A DNA stretch of 49,824 bases. Source: Echinostoma caproni. Taxonomy: Eukaryota > Platyhelminthes > Trematoda > Plagiorchiida > Echinostomatidae. A program made the translations under genes and the position numbers. Within the stretch, counting starts at the first letter, position 1. The number at the start of each line of letters is the position of its first letter. This document shows, piece after piece, positions 12,701 to 26,400 of the stretch. The notes below the pieces were generated by a model, which ran no database searches, was not told the origin of the DNA, and saw only the letters and a program-made list of their open reading frames with translations. The stretch is from the NCBI GenBank assembly GCA_900618425.1, contig UZAN01039818.1:1304-51127 (forward strand). Reading direction: 5' to 3'.

Positions 12701-15700
12701 AAAATGTTTCATTCCCGATCGATTCGTAAAACATTTATTTTCGCAAAAACAGGACAGATCTTAACTGGTGATCGAGGAACTCTTTTTAAATACCTCCAAG
12801 ATATCAAATGTTGTTTATTCCTTGATTTTTATTATTAGCATTGTCGGTTTTTATCTATTCATGTGAATGCTCTAATCACAAAGTTGTATAACTTTCGAAT
12901 AATGCGTTATAAGAATGTTTTGACCATGAGGTTCCTGAACGCTCGGCTATCCTTATAATTGCGATATATTCGTTTGCTGCCAAGTTATAGAAAATCGGTT
13001 CTCGCTGCCCGAGTGAACTGAATTCCTTCTCGCCTGTTCTCTGAGCTTGTCAATTTGTTTGCAAACGTTTTATCAACAGCCGAGGTGACATCGTCGGTGC
13101 ATGTGAAGTAACAGCGTACTGAGTGTACCCGTTCTTCTATATATGCGTTCTTCTCCACGGATTACATTTGTCCTTTGTTTTGACTGTGTTTGACTCGGTT
13201 CACCGTTGAACTGGGGAGTGAGGGTGAGAGGAGAGGGGTTGCGTCATTTGATCCCTGAGTTGCATTGGTATGTACAGCTGATCCAGTTCGATGTGCCTAT
13301 TTAGTGAGTAGATTGAAGAGTGCAAGATCTGTCCTAAACGCTACATCGGACAAACTGGAAGAAAATTTTGGACAAGGATCCGTGAACACCAATCAGCAGT
13401 CAGGAGACATGACCCACTATCGTTGATTTCCCTGCAGAAAGATCAAGAAGGACATCAGTTTGACTTCAGACCAGTGAAAATTATCGACCAAGCCCGGTCA
13501 CAACACACCAGAGAATTCATCGAAGCTAGGCACTCTTCAATTAACTCAATGAACAGGCACATCGGGCTGGATCAGCTGTACACGCCAACGCAACTAGAGG
13601 ATCAAATGACAATAAAAAGGTCACGGCGTGACCTGAGAACGGACGGAAACCGCAATCAGGAGGGAAGAACAACCCCCTTCTTTCATCTTCACTTCCTAGT
13701 TCAACGGCGAACTAAGTCGAACACAGTGTGAACAAATCGGTGGCGAAGATCACATTTATAAACCAATGGACACAAGCAGAACACTACCACTTCACATTCA
13801 CTGACGATGTCACCTCGGCTATTGATGAAACGTTTGCAAACAAATTGCCGAGCTCGGCGAACAAGTGAAATCGAATAATCGTTTGCCTTTCCATGTTGTA
13901 AAGAGGCCCAATATTTGCCACTCACTAGCCTCTTTATACGTCCATCAGATTGCTATGCATCCCACCGAGCGAAAAAGGCAAATTTTGAAAATGAAGTAGA
14001 TTAAACATCTTTTCATTTATTTTTGGTTCATCTTTCAAAACCTTTAGTTCATTATTGCTTCGAAATCTTAAGTTGAAACGTGAGTGTACACACATCACGG
14101 AGTCAAATACAAGCGTGCTTCAATGCAATATCATAATTCGTACTCGGGGAAGTACATCAGTTGAAAAATAATTGCCGATTAGGAATTTCCCATTTTTGTT
14201 TCCACTGAAAGCAATTGTACGGACTTTTTCTTCAATAAGCATAAGTTAAATGAATACAACAGTGCAGCACAAGGTGTTGCCTAGCTGGAATCATTTTCCA
14301 ACTGCAATGGAGATTCAATACGTTATTCAAAGTATTTGATTCTGGAACAAAAAAAACGTCCGAAATATAGTGCGGTCCCTTATTCCGGAGGCCATGTGAT
14401 GAAATGAGGTGATTGTGTGGATATACACGGTTGGAATAGAAATGCCCGGATGAAAGTAAATGTGGAATAATGCTGCTGTCCCATTCCGATGTGGACAGAA
14501 CGTTTTTTTTTGTCATGATGAATTTTGCCCTGTACGGAACAACCGAATTGTGAACAGAACAGCTGTTCTGACCTTGTTAATTCTCTGCATCAACAGCCGT
14601 GTGAATCCATTGAACCGCCCGGACCCAGGAAAGAGAGCACACAAGTACATTTGACCTACGGAGGAACTGGATAAGATATTCGACATGCTGGCATACGCCT
14701 CGATTCATTTTGCTGGTAATTGTATCAGAAAAATTCAAAACCTGATAACTTGCGGTAATAAAATGAATAATTTAAATTTTTCTCTTGCAGAAGTCCATAC
14801 TTAAGAAATGGAACAAATCAAAAAGTAAAATAAATCGACACCAGTCGTTTCCACTTACAGGTTATTCCGAAAAGTGGCAATTCTACGATCCGTTTTGTCC
14901 GCGGATGAAATTGTTCGGTCTATGTATGTGTGTGTGTGTGGCCAATGAAGCCACGTGGTTGGCAAATAATGAATGTACTAGGAAATGTCCTAGATTAACC
15001 ATCCACGATCCTAAGTACATTCGAATAAAGTGACCGAAGGAGGGGGGGGGCGGCCCACCGAACACAGATGCGAACAGGGTTCGTGCAAATGTCTGCAAAA
15101 GAATGCTATCTGTCAGAAAGCGCCAAGTTGATAGAGGAAGAAACCCGTAAGCAAGTGTCATATCTCATTAAGTACCGTGCAGTAGGTTTGAACTATATAG
15201 AAAATGTCTGAAATGATTTCCGTTTAGACGAAGCACGCGAATAACGTGATCTGTGGTAAACAATCACACAAGAGGTGTGGTCAGTCAGTCATTTATCACA
15301 GAAACAGAATGATTTCTGTATTCATGCTGCAGACCCCTAAACTGTTTGGACACACAAAATCCGACCGACCAAAGGGATGAAAGTTCAAGCCCCGAACGGT
15401 TACCACATGAATGATATTGTCATAAGAAAAGACAATGTTTTCGTTCGTCTGTGCTGAAAAATTTCGAATATGGGGGTAGATCAGTATCTTTTGATAACCG
15501 AAATGGAGTACAAAAGCGATGCATCTCAACCACAGGTGGGGAACCCCCTATATTAGAGAACGTCGGTGCGACACATGTGAGCAAAATCTGGATGTAAGTG
15601 GTGATTGTGTAGTCAAATGAAGAAATTGCTATGCAAGTAAGGCGAAGCAGCTTCTGACGAGTTCTAGTTGACTGCAGCATCGATGGTGATTAATCTGGAT

Positions 15701-18700
15701 GCGCTAATGTGATGAATGAAAAACCTTGTTTGAGAAATACTTCATGAATAATCAAGCGGTATGCTTTCTGCGTTAGACTAATCTTATCTCAATCAATGCG
15801 TGTTGATTACAGCCCCGCTGACCGAGATGAAATGGGGTCCGATTTCCATTTTTGATAGGCATTTCTGAGAAATTTAGTTGCTCCCGTCCTCGGCCTACCA
15901 CCTGTTGTTGATTGAGCCAGCAAAAAGTGTTCGGTTTGGGGCGAATGTTTGTTCAAAGCCCCGGAAGCGAGCAGAGTTTACTTTGTCCTTTTTTCATGTT
16001 CAAGTCAGACAGTTGCTTTGTGCACCTCATGTCAGGTCAAAGTGAGTTTAGACTCTTTAAGACACTCTACTCTGGGGCAAAAAAGTAATTTAATTTTATC
16101 GCGGAAAATTTTTATTCTTTTGTCAATGAAGATAAGGCTTTGATTATACTAATAGGGGGAACTGAAATTTAAGGGAATGCAACATCACGTATCTGTCTGT
16201 CTTGCATTCAACCTGTCTAAGGTTACCCTGAAAAATTGCTAAACCAGGGAGATAGCTCCTACACATTTAATCGAAATCTATCAACATATATGCCGCATCC
16301 AAAAATTGGAACTTTTCAGACTCTCGATTTGAACTTACCACCCTTCAGACTTCCCGTTCAAGTATAATGATCAATTTTTAAAGCCATCCATGCACTCGGA
16401 AGCACAAGGCTGTTTGAGTTTCGGTCCCATTAGAGCGTGAAGGTGCTTGAAGCTGAAGTTGGAAGGCTGTTGAGTTTATGGATTCACGCTGCTGACGAGA
16501 CCCAAACAGGTTGAACAGCTCTACGTGCTTTCTAGCTTTTCAGTTCACGCTTCATTTGTTCTATAAACGACGAGTTCCCCCATTGAAAAAGTGTGTTTTA
16601 CATATAAATATGTTCTGTTTATTTGGTTCAGAATGAATGAGAGTTCCTACGTTACACCTTATAACAAAACGATGGTAAAATTCCTTTCAAGTTAGGAAGG
16701 TCAAATGTAAGTAGGTCAAAGGAAGGCCATTTGCATGGAAGATAGAGCTGTCTATGCTAGACTGACATTTACCGTGGACGCAACCACAGAGGTGGCTACT
16801 CAAAGGCTGATAACAGTGGTTACCAAGACATTCTATTTGGCTAAACATAATATTAGATTATCATTCCGAACCACCGTGGGATTGGAACTCAGAGATGAAT
16901 TTCGTGCATTTGTGCCATGAGTCGAATCACGTTTTCACCCGTCCCCGTGGGGGTACGCATTAGTCACATCAGCAGACGCCTGAATCAGGGAGCTCATCGG
17001 GGCCACCCAGTCTGCTCCAAAGCTGGTGTAACAAAGTCGGCCTCAGGCACAATCCTTTCGAATCTTGTCGGTTCAGTTGACAGTGAAAATGATCAAGTTG
17101 TTTCGCCCTCTGGGCCAGGTCCGACAGCGACTACTTAAGCAAACACCATATCTTGGCATTAATGAGATTTGGCATGCCCAATCGCTCTCCCCGCTCCCAT
17201 TTTACGCACTGCTCAGTCTAATACAACCAAAAATTCAAATATAGGTTCACCGGCTCCGTTTAACAAATCAAATACTACGAATAAGATGTAAGTCAAGAGT
17301 TTTATTTTGAACGTATTTTTGTAAGCATTATCTCCTCATGTATCCATTTAGACGTTATTGCGGGAGAGAGCATAGGAGTGTAAAATCTAAAAAAATAACA
17401 CAAATATTCTGACCACAATGCATGTCGGCCACGTATTTTGAGTGCTCTGTATTCCTATTTTTATGACTAGTTCACGGATATAAAAAATCAACTTGAATTG
17501 TGATCAAAGGTTGTCTTGTTAAGTTAAGCAACACTCAAGCGACGAATTATAGATAATTACCCAGACTATTGTAGATCAATCAGCAGCGGTCAAACAAATT
17601 ATGTAGGAGGCACACGAGACATATGACGCATCATTATAAACTTATTGAAAAAGGAAGGGTAAGTCAATTCAAGTTGAGAAACGCTCTATTCAACTAAAGG
17701 GTGAATTTTCAGCGAGTAAGGAACTTGTAGAGAGGACATATAAAACAAATTGCAATCAACAAAAATAATATAACATGCTTTTCAAATGATGCAAGATTCT
17801 CTGAGTTAGGTGACAATTGTCTTAAGATTAACTAATAGTACGATATAGACTTACACTGTTTCTATATATGAAAGTACATACAGGAAGCAGTTGGTATTTG
17901 GAGTGATTTTGGGGATTCGATACGACTCTTGACCACGTATTCTCCTGTAAATAGAGGTATCACAAAGGTCAAAATGCTCGGAAATAAGAAAAGGATTCTA
18001 CCAAGTCCACGGAATAAATGTCTAAGGGATGCAGAAAACGGTAATTTTTTTCTTTCAGTCCAGAGATAAATATTCAGAAGCAGTGTGGAAGAATGCAGGA
18101 AATCAAGAATCTAAGAATAAGATTATATAGGGCGTCAGATTCCGGAGCCTATATGCATAAAAAGATAATTTTTTATCTATTGTAAAAACGTAAACCCAGG
18201 AGGGTTATGGAGGAGGGTGGCTCCAAGGTATTAGAAAAACAGATTTTTAGTACTTAGCCATCAGATCAGAGAGATTACTTACCGATGAAAGATAACAGGG
18301 GCCGGTTTTAAGGCAAGAGGGAATGTCAACGCAATTACTGATGTTGAGTACAAGGTATCGGGTCACAGACCAATCGTGAAGTTCGTTAAGGCTGCCCTGG
18401 AGAGATCGTAAACTGTCTCGGCTGGGGAAAGGACAACCAATCATCATATTATCAGCATGCTCACAAGCAATAAAGTTACTGGGAATGGGCAAGAGTCTGT
18501 GTACATAAAACGGAAGGGGATAAAATAGCACTCTAAAAAACAGCAGCATCAACCTGTATAGAAGACGATCGTGTGCCACTAAATGAGATAAACTGTCCTG
18601 CGTCAGAAGTAGTCGATTAGAAAATTTAAGTCTTCAGGTGCCAAACCACACTCAGAAAGACGTTCAGCAAGCAATTTGGTCTAGAGAACCAAAGGCGTTT

Positions 18701-20376
18701 GCATGATCGAGAAAATTCAAATGAGCGGTACGTGCACAATATGGGCAATAACGTCTTGTGTAGACAGATGGGATCTATACGCAAACTGTGAACGATCTTG
18801 AGAGTTACCTAGAGCTGTCATGCGGTACAGCATAATATTTTCAAATCTTTCAGCAACACAGATGTATAAGCGATTGGACGGTACTTTGACGATCCTTTCT
18901 TTCGGATTGGTCTGATCCGGGTTGACCTACAACAACCGGGAGTCGTTTTAAATGACAAATATTTACTGAACAATTCAGCAATAGGTGGTATAAGCTGATC
19001 GGTACATACGTGTGGGTGCCAATCGATCGGGATGGTGAGCTTTGTTGGCCTTGAGTCCCCTCAGGACTTAGAGAACCTCGTCCAGAGGAACACGGTCTAT
19101 CCCATCATGGGTTGGAAAAGGAGGTGGGTGGGAACTTAAGGCACGTACGGAAGCAAATTGATGATTTAGTAACTCAATGTTAGGACGAGAACTGCAACTT
19201 GGGCAACAGAGTTTTCGCAGGGTGGTCCACATTTCACAACAGCTTTTATTACTGAAAACAGTTTCTACATACATTTCCTTCAAACGTTTTACTTCAGGTC
19301 TAATTAGAACAGACCGTTCTTTTACACTGTTACACGTACCGGTCATGTAAAACATCTTTTTAGCACGATGGAGTGGCTTTAGTAGAGGCAAGGAAAATCT
19401 CTCAGTTACAATGTAAATATTTTCGACAAAGTAACCCAAGTCATACCAGAAATTAAGATAACCAGCAGATATTTGCAAGATAACAAGAGCTGATTATTGA
19501 GCAGCAGGTTGAAGAAACTTTATACCGGATCCTGAGTCAGTTCTCAGGGGAACCATTTATTTTCGTTAGATTCGGATATGAAGATAATGGTTAGTTTTAT
19601 GGAATATCTTGGGGAAAGAAGAATGTTACCGTAGTCAGAAGTGGTAATCGTAGGTTGTTTAGGGGAGTGAAACAAATCGGGACTATTTACACATAAGCCA
19701 TCGAGATAAGCATTAGTNNNNNNNNNNNNNNNNNNNNNNNNNNNNNNNNNNNNNNNNNNNNNNNNNNNNNNNNNNNNNNNNNNNNNNNNNNNNNNNNNNN
19801 NNNNNNNNNNNNNNNNNNNNNNNNNNNNNNNNNNNNNNNNNNNNNNNNNNNNNNNNNNNNNNNNNNNNNNNNNNNNNNNNNNNNNNNNNNNNNNNNNNNN
19901 NNNNNNNNNNNNNNNNNNNNNNNNNNNNNNNNNNNNNNNNNNNNNNNNNNNNNNNNNNNNNNNNNNNNNNNNNNNNNNNNNNNNNNNNNNNNNNNNNNNN
20001 NNNNNNNNNNNNNNNNNNNNNNNNNNNNNNNNNNNNNNNNNNNNNNNNNNNNNNNNNNNNNNNNNNNNNNNNNNNNNNNNNNNNNNNNNNNNNNNNNNNN
20101 NNNNNNNNNNNNNNNNNNNNNNNNNNNNNNNNNNNNNNNNNNNNNNNNNNNNNNNNNNNNNNNNNNNNNNNNNNNNNNNNNNNNNNNNNNNNNNNNNNNN
20201 NNNNNNNNNNNNNNNNNNNNNNNNNNNNNNNNNNNNNNNNNNNNNNNNNNNNNNNNNNNNNNNNNNNNNNNNNNNNNNNNNNNNNNNNNNNNNNNNNNNN
20301 NNNNNNNNNNNNNNNNNNNNNNNNNNNNNNNNNNNNNNNNNNNNNNNNNNNNNNNNNNNNNNNNNNNNNNNNNNNN

Positions 20377-20421
<45 letters not shown>

Positions 20422-23400
20422 GTATATTCTCAAGGTGAATAAAGCGAAATCTGCTGAGAATGCGAGGCTTGCAGCAAATAAAATTTTAATTAATTTTGCC
20501 GGTTGAGAAATTAAACGTTAACTGAGTATTTTTACACTAACGTCAATGAACGAAAGTGACCATTCAGCCACCTCTGTTGCGGAACTTCACAATCCGGTCG
20601 TTCGTGAAAACGTCGGAGCTGTCCACTCGAAATAAATGATCCTCAATGTCTGGGTGTAACCAACCATCTTTCCTGAAGTAAAATGACTACCAATCTTGCA
20701 CATTGTTTCTGATGCACCAAATTCTGGACCTGATAGATTTTCCACAAGAACGAGCCAATGTTACTTGAAAACATAGACGGACTGGTTGTTTTGTTGGTGG
20801 AACTTCGTCTTAGCATAACCCACCAACCAACGCGATACTTTTATTATGGTAACATTCACGCCTACCTCCGAATGGCTTGAAAGTATTCCTCAGAGAATGA
20901 TTAAAAGCCAAAACTTGAATGTCCTATGCGACAAAAACAAAGAGATTTCATAATAGAGGAGCTGTATGGCAGAATTTGACCTTGAAAAAGTGATGAATGG
21001 GTGTAAACGTGCACAATTGAGAGTATCCACTGCAAAATCGCAAATGTATGCCAAATTTGGCCCGGAAAATATTCAAAGGTCGAACCAGCACATTTTGGTT
21101 GTTACCTTTCAATTAGGTAACCGGCGGAGGTGAGAAGTGAATGGATGTGGGACTGAATGATTGGGTGTGTGTATGTGACTGAGCGAATAGCTAGGTAGAA
21201 TCAGTTTGAATGCAAAGGCCTCGTGAATGCACCCATCAGACTTCGCACGGGTGTTGATTATAGTCTCTACCAGTCTCAGCAGCTGCTTATTTCGGGGTTT
21301 TGTGAGTTCATAAAAATCCACATTTTGATCTATGTTCTGCATTCAACAAGTGACGTGCAGTTGCACTGTGCGGAATCCCTTCGTGCCTCGAAGCATCAAG
21401 TCATTCGGAATGTGTCCGTTGAATCTTGTCGGCAATGAACTTGATGCAATCCATGGTTAGAATAACATTGCCCAATGTAATTGAAGGTGAGTAAAGAATC
21501 GAATCTATCCCGATTTAATCGGGTTAATGCAGAACTGGCTCTTTGGAGAATAACTCGTTTGACAGGTAAAGGATGCTTAACTTTGAGACCTTAAATGAGA
21601 GATAAGTAATTTGAATTGATAGAAGAGTAAACTTGGCTACTATTGGCCAGACAAAATTGATTAACCTTAAAGCAATAGTTCAACAGTCAACCATTTTCCA
21701 CTCAGTACCCCATCAAACAAACATGAAGACAGAGAAACCGTGCGCTCTGGAAGAGAGATCTTTTTAATTCGTTCAGGTTGCGTAAACGACGGAAGCTTGG
21801 AAAGTGCAATGGAGAGATGATGCTCCCGAAATGTCAACTAATGTTGCGTGCCGAATGCAAAGGAGCAATGAACCACTGTTTCGTCCTTGACTGGACTCAT
21901 CAGCAGGGTGTGATAATCTTAACATCCATGCGGAACAGTTAACGACCAACGCTGTTTATTGGCCTTTATACAGTTATAGCTATCATGTATAGAATACCAA
22001 AGTGTAAGGAATACATGTTTTTCGAAATAAAAAAATATACTTTCCCTGTCTAAATTCTCTCGCATATAAAAACGAATCCATTTAAAGAGGGGATTGTTGA
22101 AGCATTGTTCGATGTGATAATTATTCTCAAGAAAATACTGTGTGAAACTAAGAATACATATTTGAGAATACTTAACACGCGACGTATGCGTCATACATGA
22201 TTCTGGATGAGTTTAGTTTCAAACTTGTGCATTCTCATACATAAACAGGAAGCACAAATACGGTGTACCACAGTCAAATGGTGACTATTCGCTGTTCGAT
22301 AGATCTGACCATGAAGTGCTAAGCTTGGAGTGGAGAAGAGAGTGCATTTAATGCAGGTGCTGATCTGGGTAACTGATACTTGGTCATGCATGATGTTTTT
22401 AATAAGACGTAATAGAGGAACTGCTTGCGCAGTTTGCGTAAAGCAGGCTTCAACAGATAAAGGTTATTGGCTTTGACTAAAATATTATAGAAAACGAGCC
22501 TTGATTCGTCACCTGGGATTCTGCTGAGGATTTTAAAACCTGAGTCGAGATTCCCGTTTTCTTAAGGTGAACGTCAAACACCTTTTATACCTCCGTATCT
22601 AGGTGACTCCACTGTTTACTGTTTTGAATTTCAATCTACGAAAGTAGTATAGAAACGGTACTAAAACAATCGTGAATGAAATCGAAGACCACAGTTTCTG
22701 GTTATCACTTTGCCTAATACTTGATGCTTTCTCCCCACTCCAGTGTCTTTCCTCTTATCTGGACAATTATTTTCGCGCCCTGAGTGAGATGGAGGTCGCG
22801 GAACCGACGACAGAACAGGATGATGAAAACCAGCCAGTGATGACAGATCCCATCGAAACGGATCTGACCACACCTCGGCCTGGGCTTGTTAGAAATGCGG
22901 ATCCCGATCACCTAGACCAGAATCGATTTTTCTCTCAAGCAACACTCAGTAAGTGAATGAACCACACACACTGCTCTCGAGAATAGAGAACCCATTCCGC
23001 ATGGATAAACATATTTGCATCCGGGATTACAAAGGAATATTCAACTTGTGCTATGATAATACTAAACGCATATCCCATGTCATCTCTGTGTTCGAATTCA
23101 TTAGCTGTCCCCGACTGTGGCGCCCAGACATAATATGGTTTCAACTGAAAGTCATTCTTGATTATTTTTGTGATCTAACTGTCTTGCCTGGGTAAAGGAA
23201 GTGTGTCCTGCGTCAAACCCAACAAAAAACTGACATCCGGTAGCCATTAAAGAAGGTTGTTCAAATCACTTCTGTCCCTCACCCTCTCTCCCGCCCATCT
23301 TCACCCCCTTCCCCCTACACACAGAGTTCATCTCAGTGACGTTGGAACAAACCCACTTTCTCTCCTCAGCTGTCTCTATTGACCTACTTTTATCCTGCGC

Positions 23401-26400
23401 ACTCTATGTTGACCAGAGCCCTGCCCATCCGGAGACGAGAGATCCATTTCATTTCGTCATTTTATTTGCCTGACAATCAGACTAATTTAAAGCTGACCTG
23501 GACAAGTTTTATGATCAGACTATTGTCTAGAACAGTTTCATTCAGCGCCAAGAATCCGGGTGGCCATGTGCCGAGACTGGGTTAATTCAAACTACCCGAT
23601 TCAGGAAAAACGCAGAGCCACCTCGTCACTGTAACTCAGAACTTCAGATGAACCTGCAACAATTTTCATCTTTTGGCCTTTTTTCTTTCGTCTCTATCAT
23701 CAAACCAGAACTAATCCATTTCGTAGCCCCCTTCGAATAGTATAATTGCCAATATTTAAACTACATGTTACTAGTTTTACTTTGCAACATGAAGTTTCCC
23801 CTGGTGTAAACTTGTTTGTGAGCACAATATTTCTCTGTTTAGTCAATGACTGTTTTGCCAGAGAATCAGATTGTTTAATCACGATGCACATTTTATCACA
23901 GGCACATCTGCAACAGAATGACGGTTGCTCAAATTTCATTTTTTTAGCACAGTTGATGAATGGGGTTGTCATATAATCCCATTGATCGCCAGCATCGATG
24001 GGATGGGAATCCATATTTGGATATGACTAAATCCCCTGTAGGTTGTATATTCTACTAACTGAGTCACATTAATTTCTGATATTTTCCTATTTGATTACTA
24101 ACGCAATTAAATGTATGCCACTTGTTTTTTCCTTATGTCTTCGTATTGTGTGGGTAGGTGCGCAACCCGCACATACAAACCAGTTCTTTGGATTGCATAG
24201 CTGTTTCGTGTACCTGTTGTCTTGTGTATTGCAGCTGAAAATCAAACACATTACGAGAGTGTACTTCGTGAACAACTTGGTAATCAGTTGGATCAGATCC
24301 CCGCGGAGATGGAACCGGGAAAGGAGTTCACATTCCGCGTCACGGTGCTGCAATTCCTCGGAGTGCAGTCCGGATTCACTGACGTGTTTTGCCAGTATCA
24401 GTGAGTATCATGCAGCTAATTTCCATTTGCACTTCCGTCATCTAACGTAGAGACAGTCGGCAAAACTATCATAGAAATAGTGGACCTCGAGTGTATCAGG
24501 CTTACCTAGAATTCATTTTGCACGGTTGACTGTGGAGGCCCAGGGTCGCTGAAGCCGTGTTTAATAAATCCCATGTCGACAGCAGGTGAGGTTTCGGAGG
24601 ATTAGGTGCCGGTAATCCGCAGATGACTCCTCCGGTTTCACTCACGTCTACCTTCAGCTGTCTTCAACCGGAGCATGAATGCCTACATATAACTGAGCTA
24701 ACGAGACCCATTCCGAATGGATTTTGCGAGAGCACATAGCAGTTTGCCTACATATTATGAAAACACGTTTCTTTTAAGGGACAAAGTATTTAAGAGTGGG
24801 GTAAATTCAATCGATCAGGGAAGATATAAATATAAAAACTCTAAACCATAATGAAAAATACAAAACATTGCAGACAGTTTGTTTTGTGATCACAGATAGC
24901 AGGAGGAGCTAAATGTGAAAACACAGTGAGGACAGAATGATTGGTCATGTCTTGCATCATCGTGTGATTCAATAGATAAAGCCATTTTATTCCAAGCTTA
25001 CGATTAGGACTTCGAGTAAGAGAGTGGTGTGTAGTCGTATTCAAGACGATGGAATGAGATCAATTAAACGCGGAATGACATTGTACCCGACGAACACGAG
25101 AAAGTCTAGATATTATTGTACATCAAATCTAGCGGGTGAAGTTCTGAAAATCTAGGGGAGTTCGCAACCGGTTATCGTAGTTGTTAAGCACACCACAAAT
25201 GCCTCAAAAAGAAGCGTTCATCTATTTAATGAGTTTATTGAACTGAGTGTGGAAAAACTGTCGGTCAGAACCTTAAATAGTTAAGAGGAAGCAACATTTA
25301 ATTTATCGATAATTGTTTAAATGCGAAAACGAACTGGCTAACAGCCCATTTTCGATGTTTTACAATCATGACAATACAACACGTCACAAGTGAGACTGAT
25401 TTCAGATAGAGGTTTCCGAAGAAAACGAAAAGTAACTCGAATGTTGAAACCTTTGAATCATAATTGCTTCTCAGCTTGAATGTCGGTCTCGTTAAGCGTC
25501 AACTATCGTTTGTTTGGGTGCTTCAGAACGGGTCACATGTAGGCAGTCCGGCCATGGAAGCTTAAGTGCTTGCATAAGTTGCTTCTTGACACACAGAGTG
25601 CAGCTGTGAAGACGAATGCTGACTGCGCCCTCTGTGGTCAGAATACGAATTCACACGCGACAATGTCGTCTAATTTTAGCTATCTACGCATTGGAACATG
25701 TCGGTCACGGTTATTGAGTGATTAGAATCGACAAGGTGCAAAACACCGTACTTGAGTTGGACTTTACTGCTCCGCTTCTCACCTATGGAGGGTGGTATTG
25801 GTGAATACGTTCGGAGTGACGCCGAGTTGTACAGCCAAAGACTTTCCTCCTCGGGAGCAAGTCAACCAGTAATTACAGAAATATACAGCGGATTAAGATA
25901 TTTTATGCAATCCGAAATTCATCAACATTTGTGATGATCCGGTTAGCTTTTTTAAAGAAATTCATTATGAAGTTTTTCTTTGTACTGAGCGGTACAATCA
26001 TTGGGAAACGCAGATACTGTCCATTTCACGTCATCTTCCCATGCATTGACCGTCTAATCGACCAGCCATCACATATAGTTTGCAAGTTGTCACACTACTT
26101 CCACTTCCACGGCCGACCTGTCTACAAGTGATCCGTCCTTAAACAACCGGACAAGTAATAACTGACCGTTAAAGAAACTCATATTGAAAGTTATGGGCAA
26201 TAGTGCTTTAAACTTTTGAACACTTGAGGTAGTCTTCCGTTTTCTAGGGAAGCTCCTACGTGAAATCAGCTTCGTATATATATTCCTATCCAGTGGAACA
26301 GCTGTACAGTTGTTTTGATGCATCTTAGGAATATTCTTCGCTTGTGTTTACGGACACCAATTTTTGTGACGTATTGTGTTTTAAAAATGTTTTCCTCCTT

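Larger units (their letters stand above)
13033..13868 (+). mobile_element. Penelope-like element remnant 1, flanked by inverted repeats
   Basis: A 5'-truncated Penelope-like element (PLE). The centre encodes the PLE-type GIY-YIG endonuclease (13312-13731). Its 3' region (about 13640-13868) is repeated in inverted orientation upstream (about 13033-13272), so the endonuclease sits between two arms of about 230 bp. The best part of the arms is a segment of roughly 65 bp around tttgtttgcaaacgtt and gccgaggtgacatcgtc, close to 90 % identical by eye. Outside it the similarity drops. No reverse transcriptase is left. PLEs often carry terminal or inverted 'pseudo-LTR' copies, which fits. Confidence 0.75.
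12175..22743 (+). other. Intron 5 (10.6 kb), repeat-rich
   Basis: The largest intron, phase 0. It holds a Penelope-like remnant (13.03-13.87 kb), hammerhead-like copies at 16.49 and 21.88 kb, a minus-strand LINE remnant (18.24-19.72 kb), a 659-base gap and a TA microsatellite. The stretches 13.9-16.4 and 20.45-21.85 kb show no identifiable element. Two short ORFs at 16735-17138 lie in a less AT-rich patch that I cannot assign. Because of the gap, a small linker exon could be missed. Confidence 0.8.

Noticed and set aside
13801..13833. CTGACGA ... GAAAC spacing in PLE remnant 1, suggestive of a hammerhead (PLEs are known to carry some)
   Set aside because: The bases between do not form a stem II, and the left inverted copy does not keep the core (CCGACGA and AAAAC). 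Taken as coincidence.
19544..20433. Two long minus-strand ORFs of 291 and 248 codons
   Set aside because: They run through the N gap and a TA microsatellite. The only real content is the LINE endonuclease tail at 19.60-19.71 kb.
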